NCBI GenBank assembly: GCA_001899235.1 | Contig: MKVR01000053.1 | Coordinates: 1-64,000, forward strand | Reading direction: 5' to 3' | Length of the DNA: 64,000 nucleotides | Origin: Nitrosospira sp. 56-18 | GTDB taxonomy: Bacteria > Pseudomonadota > Gammaproteobacteria > Burkholderiales > Nitrosomonadaceae | Shown here: positions 48,524 through 59,578 of the stretch, piece after piece | How positions within the stretch are numbered: position 1 is the first letter of the stretch | Layout: every line of letters starts with the position of its first letter | Notes under the pieces: generated by a model | Seen by the model: only the letters and a program-made list of their open reading frames with translations | Databases searched by the model: none | What the model was told of the DNA's origin: nothing | Made by a program: the position numbers and the translations under genes

Positions 48524-49308
48524 TATACCATGACAGCAAAGTGCTGCTTGAGGTGCGCGGACTTCGCGCAACCGTTAATGGCATCGAAATACTGAAGGGT
48601 ATCGACCTGACGGTGAGAAGCGGCGAAGTTCATGCAATCATGGGGACGAATGGCTCGGGCAAAAGCACGCTCGCAAAGGTTCTTGCCGGCCATGACGCCT
48701 ATGAGGTGACGGGTGGTTCCGTTTTGTTCCAGGGCAGCAATCTCCTGGATCTGGCGCCGGAAGAGCGTGCCCGCGCGGGCGTGTTCCTCGCATTCCAGTA
48801 CCCGATAGAAATACCGGGTGTCGCCAACAGCCATTTCCTGCGGCTCGCCTACAATACCCTGCAGGCGCAGCGCGGCGAGGAAGAGCTCGATCCACTCGAG
48901 TTTGAGGACTTCGTTCGCGAAAAAATGAAGCTGCTGGAAATGAATCCGGATTTCCTGGATCGCGGCGTCAATGAGGGTTTCTCGGGCGGCGAGAAAAAAC
49001 GGAATGAAATCCTGCAGATGGCCCTGCTTGAGCCAAGGTTGGCGATACTCGACGAAACCGATTCCGGGTTGGATATCGATGCGCTGAGGATAGTCACCAA
49101 AGGAGTGAACCAGCTCGCCTCGCAGGATAACGCCATCGTCCTGGTGACGCACTATCAGCGCATGCTGAATTACATCGAGCCGGATTTTGTGCATGTGATG
49201 CGGGCGGGCCGTATTATCAAGACTGGCGGCAAGGAGCTTGCCCTTGACCTCGAAATGCGGGGTTATGACTGGGTAGGCGTAGAGCACCGCGCTGCCGTCG
49301 AGGCATGA
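48520..49308 (+). CDS. sufC: Fe-S assembly ATPase SufC
   Basis: SufC is the ABC-type ATPase of SufBC2D. The 262-residue protein has Walker [10 protein letters not shown] (42-50), the Q-loop in [13 protein letters not shown], the ABC signature [11 protein letters not shown] and Walker [15 protein letters not shown]. It has no membrane segments. Both ends overlap neighbours by four bases (ATGA with sufB and ATGA with sufD), a sign of tight translational coupling. Confidence 0.96.
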   Translation: MIYHDSKVLLEVRGLRATVNGIEILKGIDLTVRSGEVHAIMGTNGSGKSTLAKVLAGHDAYEVTGGSVLFQGSNLLDLAPEERARAGVFLAFQYPIEIPGVANSHFLRLAYNTLQAQRGEEELDPLEFEDFVREKMKLLEMNPDFLDRGVNEGFSGGEKKRNEILQMALLEPRLAILDETDSGLDIDALRIVTKGVNQLASQDNAIVLVTHYQRMLNYIEPDFVHVMRAGRIIKTGGKELALDLEMRGYDWVGVEHRAAVEA

Positions 49309-50627
49309 GCATGAGCGTGGCCGCTGGGAGCAAATATCTTGAAAGCCTTCTTCAGGGACGGCCACGGATGCCGTCGAGTCCCCTGGGATGGCTCAATGAG
49401 TTGCGGGCGGAAGCGGTAGACCGGCTGGGAGCCCTGAAACTACCCACCACCCGCGATGAGGAGTGGCGGTTCACCGATATTTCACCTCTCGCCAACTTGT
49501 CGCTTCAGCCAGCCCGCGCGGGCTCATCATCGTTGCAGGCTTCCGATATCGCCTATCTCCATCTGGATGAAGCCGCGATCAGGCTGGTTTTTGTGGATGG
49601 ATCGTTTGCGCCGCACTTGTCTCTCCTGCCCGGCCCGACAGAGAACAGTCAGGGGGCGATGATTGGAAATCTGCCCATTGTCCTCTCCAGGCAGGGTGAG
49701 AGTGTCGAAAAGCATCTCGCGAAACAGGTCGAATTTCGCAATAACCTGTTCGCTGCGCTCAATACCGCCTTCCTGCATGATGGCGCGCTGGTCGTGGCAC
49801 GGCGAAATACCGCGATCGAAAACCCGGTCCACCTCCTGTTTATCACCACCCAGGCAGAAACGGCAAATCATCCCCGTTGCCTGGTTATCGCCGAGCAGGG
49901 CAGCGCGATAACGGTTGTCGAGGACTATGTTGCATTGCAGGAGGGAGTCTGCGTTACCAACGCCGTAACGGAAATTTTTCTTGCCGATAATTCTGAAGTG
50001 AATCATGTCCGCGTGCAGCGCGATAGCGCAGAGGCATTCCACATCGCAAACTGCGCGGTATCGGTCGGGCGTTCCAGCCGTTATCGGACCACCAGCGTGG
50101 CGATGGGGGGGCGTATTTCACGCTATGACCTGAACGTGCTACTTGCGGCGGAAGGGGCCGAGTGTGCGGTTGACGGGCTCGCTTTGATTGGCGGCCGCCA
50201 GCTTGCGGATACGCATACCTGCATAGATCACGCGAGGGCGAATGGCACGAGCCGCCAGTTGCATAAATGTATTGTCGATGGCGCCGCGCACGCGGTATTC
50301 AACGGCAAGATCGTGGTCCGTCCAAACGCGCAGCGCACCGATTCCTCGCAGTCGAGCCGCAACTTGCTGCTGAATCCGAGAGCCCGCGTGGATACCAAGC
50401 CACAGCTTGAAATTTTCGCGGATGACGTAAAATGCGCGCATGGCGCGACCGTGGGACAGCTCGACCATGAGGAGCTGTTCTATCTCAAAAGCCGCGGGCT
50501 GGCTGAGGCTACGGCACGCAATCTTCTTACCTATGCGTTCGGCGCTGAAATTATCGAACGAATTCGCATAGCATCGCTCAAGCACCGGCTCGAAGAGATG
50601 GTGCTCGAACAAACGCGGAAAAATTGA
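49305..50627 (+). CDS. sufD: Fe-S assembly scaffold subunit SufD
   Basis: SufD is the SufB paralog of the SufBC2D complex and is needed for iron entry. The 440-residue protein has the N-terminal [13 protein letters not shown] segment and the C-terminal beta-helix motifs [45 protein letters not shown] and [24 protein letters not shown]. The start ATG overlaps sufC. sufS follows 3 bp after its stop. Confidence 0.95.
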   Translation: MSMSVAAGSKYLESLLQGRPRMPSSPLGWLNELRAEAVDRLGALKLPTTRDEEWRFTDISPLANLSLQPARAGSSSLQASDIAYLHLDEAAIRLVFVDGSFAPHLSLLPGPTENSQGAMIGNLPIVLSRQGESVEKHLAKQVEFRNNLFAALNTAFLHDGALVVARRNTAIENPVHLLFITTQAETANHPRCLVIAEQGSAITVVEDYVALQEGVCVTNAVTEIFLADNSEVNHVRVQRDSAEAFHIANCAVSVGRSSRYRTTSVAMGGRISRYDLNVLLAAEGAECAVDGLALIGGRQLADTHTCIDHARANGTSRQLHKCIVDGAAHAVFNGKIVVRPNAQRTDSSQSSRNLLLNPRARVDTKPQLEIFADDVKCAHGATVGQLDHEELFYLKSRGLAEATARNLLTYAFGAEIIERIRIASLKHRLEEMVLEQTRKN

Positions 50628-50630
50628 CTA

Positions 50631-51890
50631 GTGAAACTCATAGAGTCTGCTTTGGAACCGCAATTCACTTCCATGCTCGATGTCGAGCGCATTCGTGCGG
50701 ATTTTCCCATCCTCGGGCTCCAGGTCGAGGGCAAGCCGCTCGTTTATCTGGATAACGCCGCTTCCAGCCAGATGCCCCGGCAAGTGATGGACCGGCTGGT
50801 GCGCTACCAGACGACGCAGCATGCCAACGTCAATCGGGGAGTGCATTACCTGTCCGAAACCGCCACGGCGGAATACGAGCAGTCCCGCCGCAAGGTGCAG
50901 CACTTCATCAACGCGCGCGAGGACCGGGAGGTTATTTTTACCAGCGGCACCACCGATTCCATCAATCTGGTCATGCATGGTTATGGACGTAAATTCATCG
51001 GTCCCGGCGATGAGATTATTCTTACCATGCTCGAGCACCATTCCAACATCGTTCCCTGGCAGATGCTGGCGGAAGAAAAAGGGGCGAAGATCCGCGTCGT
51101 GCCGATCAACGATGCGGGCGAACTCCGCATCGACGAATACGACAGGCTCTTCAACGAGCGCACCAAATTTGTCGGCGTTCTGCATGTATCCAATGCATTG
51201 GGGACCATCAATCCGATCAAGCAGATGATCGCGGCCGCGCATCAGCGGGGCGTCCCGGTATTGATCGATGGGGCCCAGGCTGCGCCGCACCTGACCGTGG
51301 ACATGCAGGACCTCGACTGTGATTTCTATGCGTTTTCCGGGCATAAGCTTTGCGGTCCTACCGGTATCGGCGTTCTCTATGGCAAGGCGGAATTCCTCGA
51401 GCGCATGCAGCCGTTCAAGGGCGGCGGCGACATGATCCTGTCGGTAACATTCGAGAAAACGGTTTACAATTCGATTCCCCACAAGTTTGAAGCTGGCACT
51501 CCTCCGATTGCTGCCGCCATCGGGCTCGGCGCCGCCATCGATTATTTGTCTGGAATCGGCATGAGCGCAATCGCTGCGCATGAGCACCGGCTGCTCGAGT
51601 ATGCAACCGGACAGATACGCGACATACCGGGCCTGCGGATCATCGGGACTGCTGCTCATAAGACCGCCGTGCTGTCGTTTGAGGTCGAAGGCGTGCATCC
51701 GCACGATATTGGTACGCTTCTGAACCAGGAAGGGGTTGCTGTGCGCACCGGCCACCATTGCGCGCAGCCGGTAATGCTGCGCCTCAAGGTTCCGGCGACG
51801 ACGCGTGCTTCTTTCGCGTTTTATAACACGATGGCGGAAGTGGATGCGTTTATCGCCAGTCTTCGCGCCGTTCTTGAAATTTTCAGATAA
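50631..51890 (+). CDS. sufS: Cysteine desulfurase SufS (class II)
   Basis: SufS supplies sulfur for the SUF system and depends on a SufE or SufU partner. The 419-residue protein has the pyridoxal lysine at 239 (FSGHKLCGPTGIGVLYG), the His in MLEHHSNIVPW and the catalytic Cys377 in RTGHHCAQP, in the short loop typical of class II enzymes. A GTG at 50631 starts it, three bp past sufD. A 32-residue N-terminal stretch precedes the core. Confidence 0.95.
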   Translation: MKLIESALEPQFTSMLDVERIRADFPILGLQVEGKPLVYLDNAASSQMPRQVMDRLVRYQTTQHANVNRGVHYLSETATAEYEQSRRKVQHFINAREDREVIFTSGTTDSINLVMHGYGRKFIGPGDEIILTMLEHHSNIVPWQMLAEEKGAKIRVVPINDAGELRIDEYDRLFNERTKFVGVLHVSNALGTINPIKQMIAAAHQRGVPVLIDGAQAAPHLTVDMQDLDCDFYAFSGHKLCGPTGIGVLYGKAEFLERMQPFKGGGDMILSVTFEKTVYNSIPHKFEAGTPPIAAAIGLGAAIDYLSGIGMSAIAAHEHRLLEYATGQIRDIPGLRIIGTAAHKTAVLSFEVEGVHPHDIGTLLNQEGVAVRTGHHCAQPVMLRLKVPATTRASFAFYNTMAEVDAFIASLRAVLEIFR

Positions 51891-51906
51891 TGAAGAACGG
51901 ATAATA

Positions 51907-52389
51907 ATGAATACTAAATCGCTTTATCAGGAGGTTATCCTCGATCACAACAGGAAACCCCGCAATTATGGCGTTCTGGAAAAACCCAGCCATCAGGCCG
52001 TGGGGCATAATCCATTATGCGGAGACCATCTCGACATTGCCCTCGATCTCGAGGGTGGACGCATCGATAGAATCGCATTCAAGGGTGAATCGTGCGCGAT
52101 CTGCAAGGCCTCGGCGTCGATGATGACGACTGTGGTAAAAGGCAAGACCCGGGCGGATGCGGAAACCCTGATTGAGGAATTTCGCGATATGGCCATGGGC
52201 AAGCTGGACGTGGATGGTCCTCACCACCTGGGGCGGCTGACGGTGTTCGCCGGCGTGCGGGACTTGCCGACTCGCGTCAAATGCGCGATTCTGCCATGGC
52301 ATACCCTGCATGCGGCTCTTAACTCTGTTACCGTGGCCTCCACCGAAGCCGAAGATGATCCGATGCACGCTGCGATCGGCGATGCGTAA
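51907..52389 (+). CDS. sufU: SufU-type sulfur acceptor protein
   Basis: SufU binds zinc and takes persulfide sulfur from SufS. The 160-residue protein has the three cysteines and aspartate of SufU: Cys38-Gly-Asp40, Cys63 and Cys126 (in RVKCAILPWHTL). The insert between the second and third cysteine regions, absent in IscU, is present. An extra Cys66 (SCAICKASASMM, usually a serine) is noted. The ATG at 51907 has a weak upstream site; the frame is open to 51805 inside sufS. It is more a sulfur shuttle than an IscU scaffold. Confidence 0.9.
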   Translation: MNTKSLYQEVILDHNRKPRNYGVLEKPSHQAVGHNPLCGDHLDIALDLEGGRIDRIAFKGESCAICKASASMMTTVVKGKTRADAETLIEEFRDMAMGKLDVDGPHHLGRLTVFAGVRDLPTRVKCAILPWHTLHAALNSVTVASTEAEDDPMHAAIGDA

Positions 52390-52431
52390 CGAGTGTTAAC
52401 AGGCCCTGGAAAATCCTGGAAGGAAAAGACA

Positions 52432-52992
52432 ATGCCTAAAATTGCTGAAATAGAAGGGACACCGAACCGGAATGCATTGAAATTCATCCTCAAGGAACCT
52501 TTGACCTGGGGGGTGACCTGTTCATACGACAATGCGGAGCAGGCAAAGGACGATCCGCTCGCGGCGGCGCTGTTCGATATCGATCATGTAACCAACGTAT
52601 TTTATGTCGATCGCTGGATTACGATCACCCAGGATGGTGGCGCGGACTGGCAGGACCTGGCTCGTGAGGTGGCGGATCCGATTCGCGCCGCACCCGCCGC
52701 CGCATCCGGATCGGCTGCCAAGATCGAAGCTGCCAGCAGCGCCATTGCGGGTTTAAGTCTGGAAGACCAGCAACGCCTGGAAACGATCAACATGCTGCTC
52801 GAGGAGGAAGTCCGGCCCTATCTGCAAAATGATGGAGGTGATCTCCATGTGCTTGGTCTTGAAGGCAACAAGCTCAGCGTTCATTATCAGGGTGCTTGCG
52901 GCACCTGCCCCAGCTCCATCTCGGGCACCCTGAGGGGGATTCAAAATATGCTGAGATCGATAGAACCGGATATCGTTGTGGTCGCGGTCTGA
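52432..52992 (+). CDS. Nfu-type Fe-S carrier with NifU C-terminal domain
   Basis: Nfu proteins receive [4Fe-4S] clusters and deliver them to clients. The 186-residue protein has an N-terminal Nfu scaffold-like domain (NRNALKFILKEPLTWG, VFYVDRWITITQDGGADWQ), an Ala/Ser-rich linker (about 83-106) and the NifU C-terminal domain with the cluster motif Cys156-Gly-Thr-Cys159. It lacks the degenerate A-type domain of E. coli NfuA, so I give no symbol. It ends the suf operon. Confidence 0.88.
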   Translation: MPKIAEIEGTPNRNALKFILKEPLTWGVTCSYDNAEQAKDDPLAAALFDIDHVTNVFYVDRWITITQDGGADWQDLAREVADPIRAAPAAASGSAAKIEAASSAIAGLSLEDQQRLETINMLLEEEVRPYLQNDGGDLHVLGLEGNKLSVHYQGACGTCPSSISGTLRGIQNMLRSIEPDIVVVAV

Positions 52993-53288
52993 GCCTATCC
53001 ATAACGTATATCCGGTATTTTCAGCAGGGCCGCGGGGAGTGGCTTCCCGGACTGCTCTCCATCCTGCCCGGTAAATTCCTTCGCTTGAACTCGAGTTCCT
53101 GCTACTCATCTTTTTCTGCGAATTCCCGCTAACAATGGTATCGTAGGCACGCTCGCCAGCTCTGCTGGAACGGATCCGGCTTCCCCGGCTTCCTTTCCGG
53201 CGGTGCTCGATGCCCTGGTTTATGAGGATCCGGCGAGACCCGGATATGCCTGGCTTATCCCGAAGAATGAGTCCCGTGTGTTCAAGGA

Positions 53289-53705
53289 ATGATGCTCTGG
53301 ATAAAATCCCTACATATCATTTTTGTAGTGACCTGGTTTGCGGGCCTTTTTTACCTGCCCCGCTTGTTCGTCTATCACGCGGCCAGCAGTGACCCAATAG
53401 GCATCGAGCGCTTCAAGGTAATGGAGCGCAAGCTGTTCTATGGCATCATGACACCGAGTGCCGTGCTGGCGGTTCTTCTCGGTTCATGGCTCTGGCTGGG
53501 CTATGGAATTTCAGGAGGGTGGCTGCATGCCAAGCTTGCGCTCGTTCTCCTGCTACTGATCTATCACGTGTATTGCGGGAAATTCCTGGTTGAATTCAAG
53601 CATGACCGCAACCGGCGAAGCCATGTCTATTATCGATGGTTTAACGAAATTCCCGTCGTGATCCTGTTTGCCGTGGTCATTCTCGTGGTAGTAAAGCCTT
53701 TTTAG
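53289..53705 (+). CDS. hemJ: Protoporphyrinogen IX oxidase HemJ
   Basis: HemJ is the membrane haem-pathway enzyme that oxidises protoporphyrinogen IX to protoporphyrin IX in many proteobacteria. The 138-residue protein has four membrane segments, the conserved His in SLHIIFVVTWFAGLFYLPRLFVY near the N-terminus and YYRWFNEIPVVILFAVVILVV near the end. Two adjacent ATGs at 53289 and 53292 are possible. hemE lies 2.6 kb downstream. Confidence 0.88.
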   Translation: MMLWIKSLHIIFVVTWFAGLFYLPRLFVYHAASSDPIGIERFKVMERKLFYGIMTPSAVLAVLLGSWLWLGYGISGGWLHAKLALVLLLLIYHVYCGKFLVEFKHDRNRRSHVYYRWFNEIPVVILFAVVILVVVKPF

Positions 53706-53774
53706 GGAAACATCTCTTCTCTTTCCAGAGCCTATGAACGATGCGAATCAGGCTCTTTACGGATCTTCAAAAAA

Positions 53775-54875
53775 ATGCAGACAATTACGGTAGGACTTGC
53801 TTCAGCCTCGGCTGATCGCAGCTACCCCATACATATCGGCAGCGGAATCCTGAACCAGGTTTCGCTCATTTCACATCATTTGCCGCGAAAGCGGGTCGCA
53901 ATTGTCTCCAACACGACCGTTGCGCCGCTTTACATGGATAATCTGCGCAGCGTGCTGGAAAGCCAGGGGATAACATGCATTCCCGTCATTCTGCCCGATG
54001 GCGAAGAACACAAGAATTGGCAGACACTGAATCTCATCTATGATGCGCTTCTGGCATCCCGGTGCGAACGCAGCACTCCCATTATCGCGTTGGGCGGCGG
54101 TGTGGTAGGAGATCTGGCCGGTTTTGCGGCCGCAACCTACCTGCGCGGCGTTCCCTTCATACAGATTCCGACTACCCTGCTGGCGCAGGTCGATTCATCG
54201 GTGGGAGGCAAGACCGGCATCAACCATCCGCTCGGGAAAAACATGATAGGCGCCTTTTATCAACCCCGGATAGTGGTGATAGACGTCAACACGCTTGATA
54301 CCCTGCCCGAGAGAGAACTGCGCGCCGGCCTCGCGGAAGTCATAAAGTATGGCCTGATACGCGATCCGGATTTTTTCATATGGGTAGAGCAGAATATTTC
54401 AGGGCTTCTTGCCCGGAATATTCCGGTGATGGTGGAGGCGATAGAGCGGAGTTGCCGCAACAAGGCGCAGGTCGTGGAAGCTGATGAGCGTGAGAGCGGC
54501 CTTCGGGCATTGCTCAACCTCGGCCATACCTTTGGCCATGCCATAGAAAACGCCATGGGTTATGGCAACTGGCTTCATGGGGAGGCGGTAGCGGCGGGGA
54601 CGATGATGGCGGTGGAACTTTCGCGGCTGTTGAACATGATTTCCAGAAGCGATGTGGAACGCATTCGCGCGCTCTACGTCCGGACCGGGCTTCCCGTCCA
54701 TGCTCCAGATCTTGGCATGGAGAAGTATTTGAAGTTGATGGAACTGGACAAGAAGGTGGAGGGAGGAAGAATGCGCTTTGTCTTGCTGAAACGTATTGGC
54801 GAGGCAGCGGTTCATTCCGATATTCCTATCGAAGTGTTGGCGAAAATATTTCCGGATCGCGCAGTCAATGCGTGA
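53775..54875 (+). CDS. aroB: 3-dehydroquinate synthase
   Basis: AroB makes 3-dehydroquinate from DAHP, the second step of the shikimate pathway, using NAD and a divalent metal. The 366-residue protein has the NAD-binding [13 protein letters not shown] and [18 protein letters not shown], the substrate-site [25 protein letters not shown], and the metal ligands in [12 protein letters not shown]. Length is normal. Its end overlaps the start of dgt by 8 bp. Confidence 0.96.
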   Translation: MQTITVGLASASADRSYPIHIGSGILNQVSLISHHLPRKRVAIVSNTTVAPLYMDNLRSVLESQGITCIPVILPDGEEHKNWQTLNLIYDALLASRCERSTPIIALGGGVVGDLAGFAAATYLRGVPFIQIPTTLLAQVDSSVGGKTGINHPLGKNMIGAFYQPRIVVIDVNTLDTLPERELRAGLAEVIKYGLIRDPDFFIWVEQNISGLLARNIPVMVEAIERSCRNKAQVVEADERESGLRALLNLGHTFGHAIENAMGYGNWLHGEAVAAGTMMAVELSRLLNMISRSDVERIRALYVRTGLPVHAPDLGMEKYLKLMELDKKVEGGRMRFVLLKRIGEAAVHSDIPIEVLAKIFPDRAVNA

Positions 54876-55998
54876 GCTGGCGCCTTACGCAATATCCGCG
54901 GAAATTTCGCGCGGCAGAAGGATTTCCGAAGACCCGGCGCCTGGACGGACCGTATTTCAGCGCGACCGCGATCGCATCATTCATTCCACCGCGTTTCGCC
55001 GGCTCGAGTACAAGACCCAGGTTTTCGTCAATCATGAGGGCGACCTGTTTCGCACGCGTCTGACGCACAGCCTGGAAGTAGCACAGATCGGCCGTTCGAT
55101 CGCGCGCAATCTGCGCCTCAACGAGGATCTGGTCGAGGCTATTTCATTGGCTCACGACCTCGGCCATACGCCCTTCGGGCATGCGGGACAGGATGCATTG
55201 AACGGCTGCATGAAAGACCATGACGGGTTCGAGCACAATCTGCAATCGCTGCGGGTGGTGGATGTGCTGGAAGAACGCTATGGCGCGTTCGATGGCTTGA
55301 ATCTGTGTTTTGAAACGCGGGAAGGAATACTCAAGCATTGCTCGAAGAAAAATGCCGCCCGCCTCGGAGAAATTGGCGAGCGCTTCCTATCGGGTGGCCG
55401 GCCGTCTCTCGAGGCGCAGCTGGCCAATCTTGCCGATGAGATTGCATATAACAATCATGATGTGGATGACGGGTTGCGCTCCGGTCTGATCACCCGGCAG
55501 CAGCTCGTAGAAGTCAGCATATTCGCGCGGCATTTCTCCATGGCACAGGAGGCATACCCGACAATATCCGGACGGAGATTGATCCACGAAACCGTGAGAC
55601 GCATGATCAATACGCTCGTCGGGGATTTGACGAAGCAGAGCGAAATCAATATCGGCGTTGCACAGCCTAAGGATGTAACGGCGGTGAGGAGCGCGCCGTA
55701 TCTTATCGGATTCAGCGAGGAAATCCGGAGAGAACAGCAGGAGTTGAAGCAATTTCTCCGCGAAAACCTGTATCGGCACTACAAGGTGGTTCGAATGAGC
55801 GCAAAGGCGCGGCATACCGTGGAGAGGCTGTTTGAAGCGTTCCGGTCCGACATCCGCTTGCTGCCGCCTGTCTATCAACAAAAATACGATCAGGACGGAT
55901 ACCAGGCAATCGCCGATTATGTCGCCGGCATGACGGACAGGTATGCGATCAGAGAATACCGGCGGTTGTTCGGAATAGAGGGCATAGAGGAAAGCTGA
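54868..55998 (+). CDS. dgt: Deoxyguanosinetriphosphate triphosphohydrolase-like HD protein
   Basis: Dgt-type enzymes hydrolyse dNTPs to nucleosides and triphosphate. The 376-residue protein has the HD-domain metal motifs: His in [15 protein letters not shown], His-Asp in [15 protein letters not shown] and a later Asp in [15 protein letters not shown]. It belongs to the shorter class of dGTPase-like proteins. The ATG at 54868 overlaps the aroB stop; the frame is open further but within aroB. Confidence 0.9.
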   Translation: MRELAPYAISAEISRGRRISEDPAPGRTVFQRDRDRIIHSTAFRRLEYKTQVFVNHEGDLFRTRLTHSLEVAQIGRSIARNLRLNEDLVEAISLAHDLGHTPFGHAGQDALNGCMKDHDGFEHNLQSLRVVDVLEERYGAFDGLNLCFETREGILKHCSKKNAARLGEIGERFLSGGRPSLEAQLANLADEIAYNNHDVDDGLRSGLITRQQLVEVSIFARHFSMAQEAYPTISGRRLIHETVRRMINTLVGDLTKQSEINIGVAQPKDVTAVRSAPYLIGFSEEIRREQQELKQFLRENLYRHYKVVRMSAKARHTVERLFEAFRSDIRLLPPVYQQKYDQDGYQAIADYVAGMTDRYAIREYRRLFGIEGIEES

Positions 55999-56267
55999 AT
56001 GGGAGTGGATCGGCCTGCGGCATGATGCTGGAATATGGATGGACGATGTTCCGCGCAGCGACGGCAGGCAGGCCATGCTGCAACAGGATAATATACCGGG
56101 ACCCGGATCACTGGTAATATCGAGGGTTGAGGGGGAGGACTCCGCGCATGGATGGGTGCCGGAAATGATTTTGGAATCGAGCATTAACGGTTTTTCGGCC
56201 GGATGCGGATATTCTTCCGCAGGTTTTTGATTGTTTTTTGGCAACAGGGTGGAACCAGGCAACGCAA

Positions 56268-57335
56268 ATGACAAAACTGAAGAATGACACGCTGTTACGG
56301 GCGCTGATGCGCCAGCCGACAGACTATACTCCGGTGTGGCTGATGCGCCAGGCCGGACGGTATCTGCCTGAATACAACCAGACCCGCGCCCGCGCCGGCA
56401 GCTTTCTTGCGCTTTGCAAGAACCCCGATCTTGCTACCGAAGTAACCCTTCAGCCTTTGGCAAGATTTCCGCTGGATGCCGCAATCCTCTTTTCAGACAT
56501 TCTTACCATCCCCGATGCGATGGGTCTGGGGCTTTATTTTGCCGATGGCGAGGGCCCGAAATTCGAACGTCCCTTGCGCGAAGAATGGGAAATCAGGGAC
56601 CTTGCCGCACCCGATCCCGGAGTCCATTTGCGATACGTGATGGACGCGGTTTCGCAAATTCGCAAGGCGCTCGATAACCGGGTGCCGCTGATCGGATTTT
56701 CCGGCAGTCCATTCACGCTTGCCTGCTACATGGTGGAAGGTTGCGGCGGTACCGATTTTCGCCAGGTCAAGTCCATGCTCTATCGGCGTCCGGATCTGCT
56801 GCACCATATTCTCGGCATCAACGCACAAGCCGTGACCGCGTACCTCAATGCGCAGATCGAATCAGGCGCGCAGGCGGTAATGATATTTGATACCTGGGGC
56901 GGTACATTGTCGCATTCGGCCTACCAGGAATTTTCCCTGCGCTACATGAGCCAGATCCTGGCGGGACTCAAGCAGGATCATTCAGGCGTGCATGTTCCCA
57001 GTATCGTCTTTACAAAGGGTGGGGGACTCTGGCTGGAGAGCATAGCCGACAGCGGCTGCAATGCCGTAGGCCTCGACTGGACCGCCGATATCGGCGAAGC
57101 CCGGCGGCGTGTAGGCCACAAGGTAGCGCTGCAAGGCAATCTCGATCCTGCAGTGCTATTCGCCGGACCGGAGACTATTGCCGTCGAAGTCGAAAAGATA
57201 CTTGAGAGCTATGGCGCCGGCCCGGGCCATGTATTTAATCTGGGCCATGGCATTTCTCAATTCACCCCGCCGGAGAGCGCCCTGGCGCTGGTCGAAGCAG
57301 TGCACGCCATCAGCTGGAAGTTTCGCAAGCAATAA
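56268..57335 (+). CDS. hemE: Uroporphyrinogen decarboxylase
   Basis: HemE removes four carboxyl groups from uroporphyrinogen III to give coproporphyrinogen III. The 355-residue protein has the signatures [16 protein letters not shown] and [17 protein letters not shown], and [14 protein letters not shown] near the end. The chosen ATG (56268) follows AGGCAACGCAA; the frame is open to 56238. A 269-bp gap separates it from dgt. Length is normal for the family. Confidence 0.95.
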   Translation: MTKLKNDTLLRALMRQPTDYTPVWLMRQAGRYLPEYNQTRARAGSFLALCKNPDLATEVTLQPLARFPLDAAILFSDILTIPDAMGLGLYFADGEGPKFERPLREEWEIRDLAAPDPGVHLRYVMDAVSQIRKALDNRVPLIGFSGSPFTLACYMVEGCGGTDFRQVKSMLYRRPDLLHHILGINAQAVTAYLNAQIESGAQAVMIFDTWGGTLSHSAYQEFSLRYMSQILAGLKQDHSGVHVPSIVFTKGGGLWLESIADSGCNAVGLDWTADIGEARRRVGHKVALQGNLDPAVLFAGPETIAVEVEKILESYGAGPGHVFNLGHGISQFTPPESALALVEAVHAISWKFRKQ

Positions 57336-57476
57336 CCTTTATAATTTACCGTTGGATAAAATCTCGATATATCATTTAAACTAGAGTTAATGGCGTTGTT
57401 GCCATTCCAGTTAAATTTGGATTTTTCCAGTCCTATTTCGCCCGCAACAGGCCTGAATTCCGAGTAGAGGCATTTC

Positions 57477-58160
57477 GTGCATATACTGATTATAGAAGAC
57501 GATCCAGCCATCGCTACCAATCTCTATGATTTCCTGGAAGCGCGCGGACACAGCGTGGATGCCGCAGCGGACGGAATTACCGGATTGCATCTGGCGGTTA
57601 CGCAGCGATTCGATGGCATTCTGCTCGATCTGGGCCTGCCGGGCATGGATGGCATCACCCTCTGCCGCAAGCTGCGGCACGAGGCGGATCTCGATACTCC
57701 TGTGCTGATGCTGACTGCCCGCGATACGCTGGAGGACAAACTGAAAGGTTTCGATTGCGGCGCCGATGACTACCTAATAAAGCCGTTTGCCCTGAAAGAA
57801 GTCGAAGCGCGCCTGGTCGCCATGCACAAGCGGCATGGAGGCAAGGTCACCAGCCGCCTGCTGGAGACCGGGGATCTGTCTTTTGATCCGAAGACCTTAT
57901 CCATTCGTTTCGCTGGCGCCGCAGTCAAGCTCCCTCCCAAGTGCATTCGCCTGCTTGCGCTCATGATGGGTGAGCCCGGCCGCGTATTCAGCCGCCGCGA
58001 GCTTGAATCCGAAGTCTGGGGGGACGCCCAGGGAACCAGCGACACCTTGAGAAGCCACATGCACGAATTGCGCCGTGCGTTGAGCCGGGCTGGAGGCTAC
58101 GACCCCATAGAGACTGTTCACGGCCTGGGTTACCGCCTAGTTTCTCGTGCCCGGGCTTAA
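57477..58160 (+). CDS. OmpR-family response regulator
   Basis: The 227-residue protein has a receiver domain (Asp51 the phosphoacceptor in LLDLGLPGMDG, Lys in YLIKPF) and an OmpR winged-helix DNA-binding domain from about 130 (SRRELESEVWGDAQGTSDTLRSHMHELRRAL, HGLGYRLV). A GTG start at 57477 has GAGG upstream. It overlaps the histidine kinase gene by 14 bp. It resembles QseB/PmrA-type regulators, but the signal is unknown. Confidence 0.9.
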   Translation: MHILIIEDDPAIATNLYDFLEARGHSVDAAADGITGLHLAVTQRFDGILLDLGLPGMDGITLCRKLRHEADLDTPVLMLTARDTLEDKLKGFDCGADDYLIKPFALKEVEARLVAMHKRHGGKVTSRLLETGDLSFDPKTLSIRFAGAAVKLPPKCIRLLALMMGEPGRVFSRRELESEVWGDAQGTSDTLRSHMHELRRALSRAGGYDPIETVHGLGYRLVSRARA

Positions 58161-59415
58161 GCGCGGCCTTCGCCTGCGGGTTGCGCTGGCGTTCGCAATA
58201 TTCTGCATCATCGTCGTCGGCACGCTCGGTATCAGCCTCTATATCGCCTCCGACGACATCGAGGAGGCGCATATAGAGCAGATCATGGAAACCGAGATGG
58301 ACTATCTGCTCCAGCGCTATCGGGAAAGCGCCGATTTCGTGCCGCAGGTTGGGTCCAATCTTGAAAAGTACATTGTTCATGATCCCACCGACGAGGCCCA
58401 CCTTCCTCCCTACCTGCAGGGACTCAATTACAGGCGTCACAAAGTATTTCGCGGACCGGAGGAGATCCGGGTTGCGGTACGCCATGTCGACGGCGTAAAG
58501 TTTATCGTCGCCTACGAAATCGGACTGCATGACCAGCGCCAGCAGGAGCTGAGGCTCCTCATCGTATTATCCCTACTCTCGGTCGTAGGCGTCGCGCTGG
58601 TGGTGGGATATCTGCTTGCCGGGCTGCTCGTGAAACAGGTTACGGACCTTGCCGAGCGCGTCAGGCATCTTGCGCCGGGAGACGTGCAGGGAACAACGAT
58701 GATCCAGCCCGGCCAGGATGAGGAGGTGGCCCAGCTTGCCCATGCGCTGGATGACTACCAGAACCGGATTACGCGCATGCTGCGGCGCGAGCAGGAATTC
58801 ACCGCCAACGTCAGCCATGAATTGCGTACGCCGATAACGACAATTTTGACGAGTTGCGAGTTGCTGGTAACAGAGCCCGGTTTTTCGGAAAGGGCGCGGG
58901 TTCGCATCGGGATGATCGAGGCTGCTGCCGGCCGAATGGGCGAGCAGCTCCAGGCGCTCTTGTTCCTTGCCCGCGAGCAGGCGCTGGGCATCATGGAACC
59001 GGTAGCGCTTGCCGAGTGCGTCTATGAGGCCGTCGAGCCGGTGTGCACGGAAATCTACCGGAAGCGGCTTCTTTTCGAGGTAACGGTCGAGCCGAAAGCC
59101 GTGCTTACATTGAACCGGCAAGCGCTGCACACTGCGCTCGTCAATTTGCTGCGCAATGCCGTGCAATACACCGAGCGTGGCTTCATTCGTGTCAGTTTCA
59201 GCCAGAAACGCCTTTCAATTTCCGATTCGGGAATTGGTATCGAACCCTATTACCTGCCTTTGCTCTATGAGCGATTCTTCCGGGGATCCACTCAGGGAGA
59301 AGGGTTGGGAATCGGCCTTGCGATCGTCAAGCGCATATGCGACCACTACGGATGGATAATAGACGTGGAAAGCACGCCGGGAAAAGGTTCGACTTTCCAT
59401 ATTACGTTTCCGTAG
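58147..59415 (+). CDS. Sensor histidine kinase
   Basis: The 422-residue membrane kinase has two transmembrane segments (about 12-33 and 135-160) with a periplasmic sensor of about 100 residues, a HAMP-like linker, the phospho-acceptor His224 in TANVSHELRTPITT, and ATP-binding N and G boxes (LVNLLRNAVQY, SDSGIGIEP, GEGLGIGLAIVKRI). The GTG start at 58147 overlaps the response regulator. The sensor region resembles no ligand family I can name. The next gene down is the carbonic-anhydrase-like gene, 256 bp away. Confidence 0.9.
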   Translation: MPGLKRGLRLRVALAFAIFCIIVVGTLGISLYIASDDIEEAHIEQIMETEMDYLLQRYRESADFVPQVGSNLEKYIVHDPTDEAHLPPYLQGLNYRRHKVFRGPEEIRVAVRHVDGVKFIVAYEIGLHDQRQQELRLLIVLSLLSVVGVALVVGYLLAGLLVKQVTDLAERVRHLAPGDVQGTTMIQPGQDEEVAQLAHALDDYQNRITRMLRREQEFTANVSHELRTPITTILTSCELLVTEPGFSERARVRIGMIEAAAGRMGEQLQALLFLAREQALGIMEPVALAECVYEAVEPVCTEIYRKRLLFEVTVEPKAVLTLNRQALHTALVNLLRNAVQYTERGFIRVSFSQKRLSISDSGIGIEPYYLPLLYERFFRGSTQGEGLGIGLAIVKRICDHYGWIIDVESTPGKGSTFHITFP

Positions 59416-59459
59416 GCAATCCCCGAACAAGTTCCGGGCCGTGCTCCAGAAACCATGAA

Positions 59460-59566
59460 GCCATGGTGTTGCGTTACCTGGCATCGTAGAGGCCCAGCTA
59501 CGACCATCGCCGCGCACCTTATGTCTCCATTTTACCGCAACGCGTTCAACGAGCGCTTATTCAGAT
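59460..59566 (+). repeat. Dispersed intergenic repeat, copy 3
   Basis: Same orientation as copy 2 at 38686. Shared blocks run from GCCATGGTGTTGCG through CCTGGCATCGTAGA, TTTTACCGCAACGCG, TTCAACGAGCG and TTCAG. It lies between the histidine kinase stop and the promoter of the carbonic-anhydrase-like gene. Confidence 0.6.
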
Positions 59567-59578
59567 TCTGTAAAGAGC

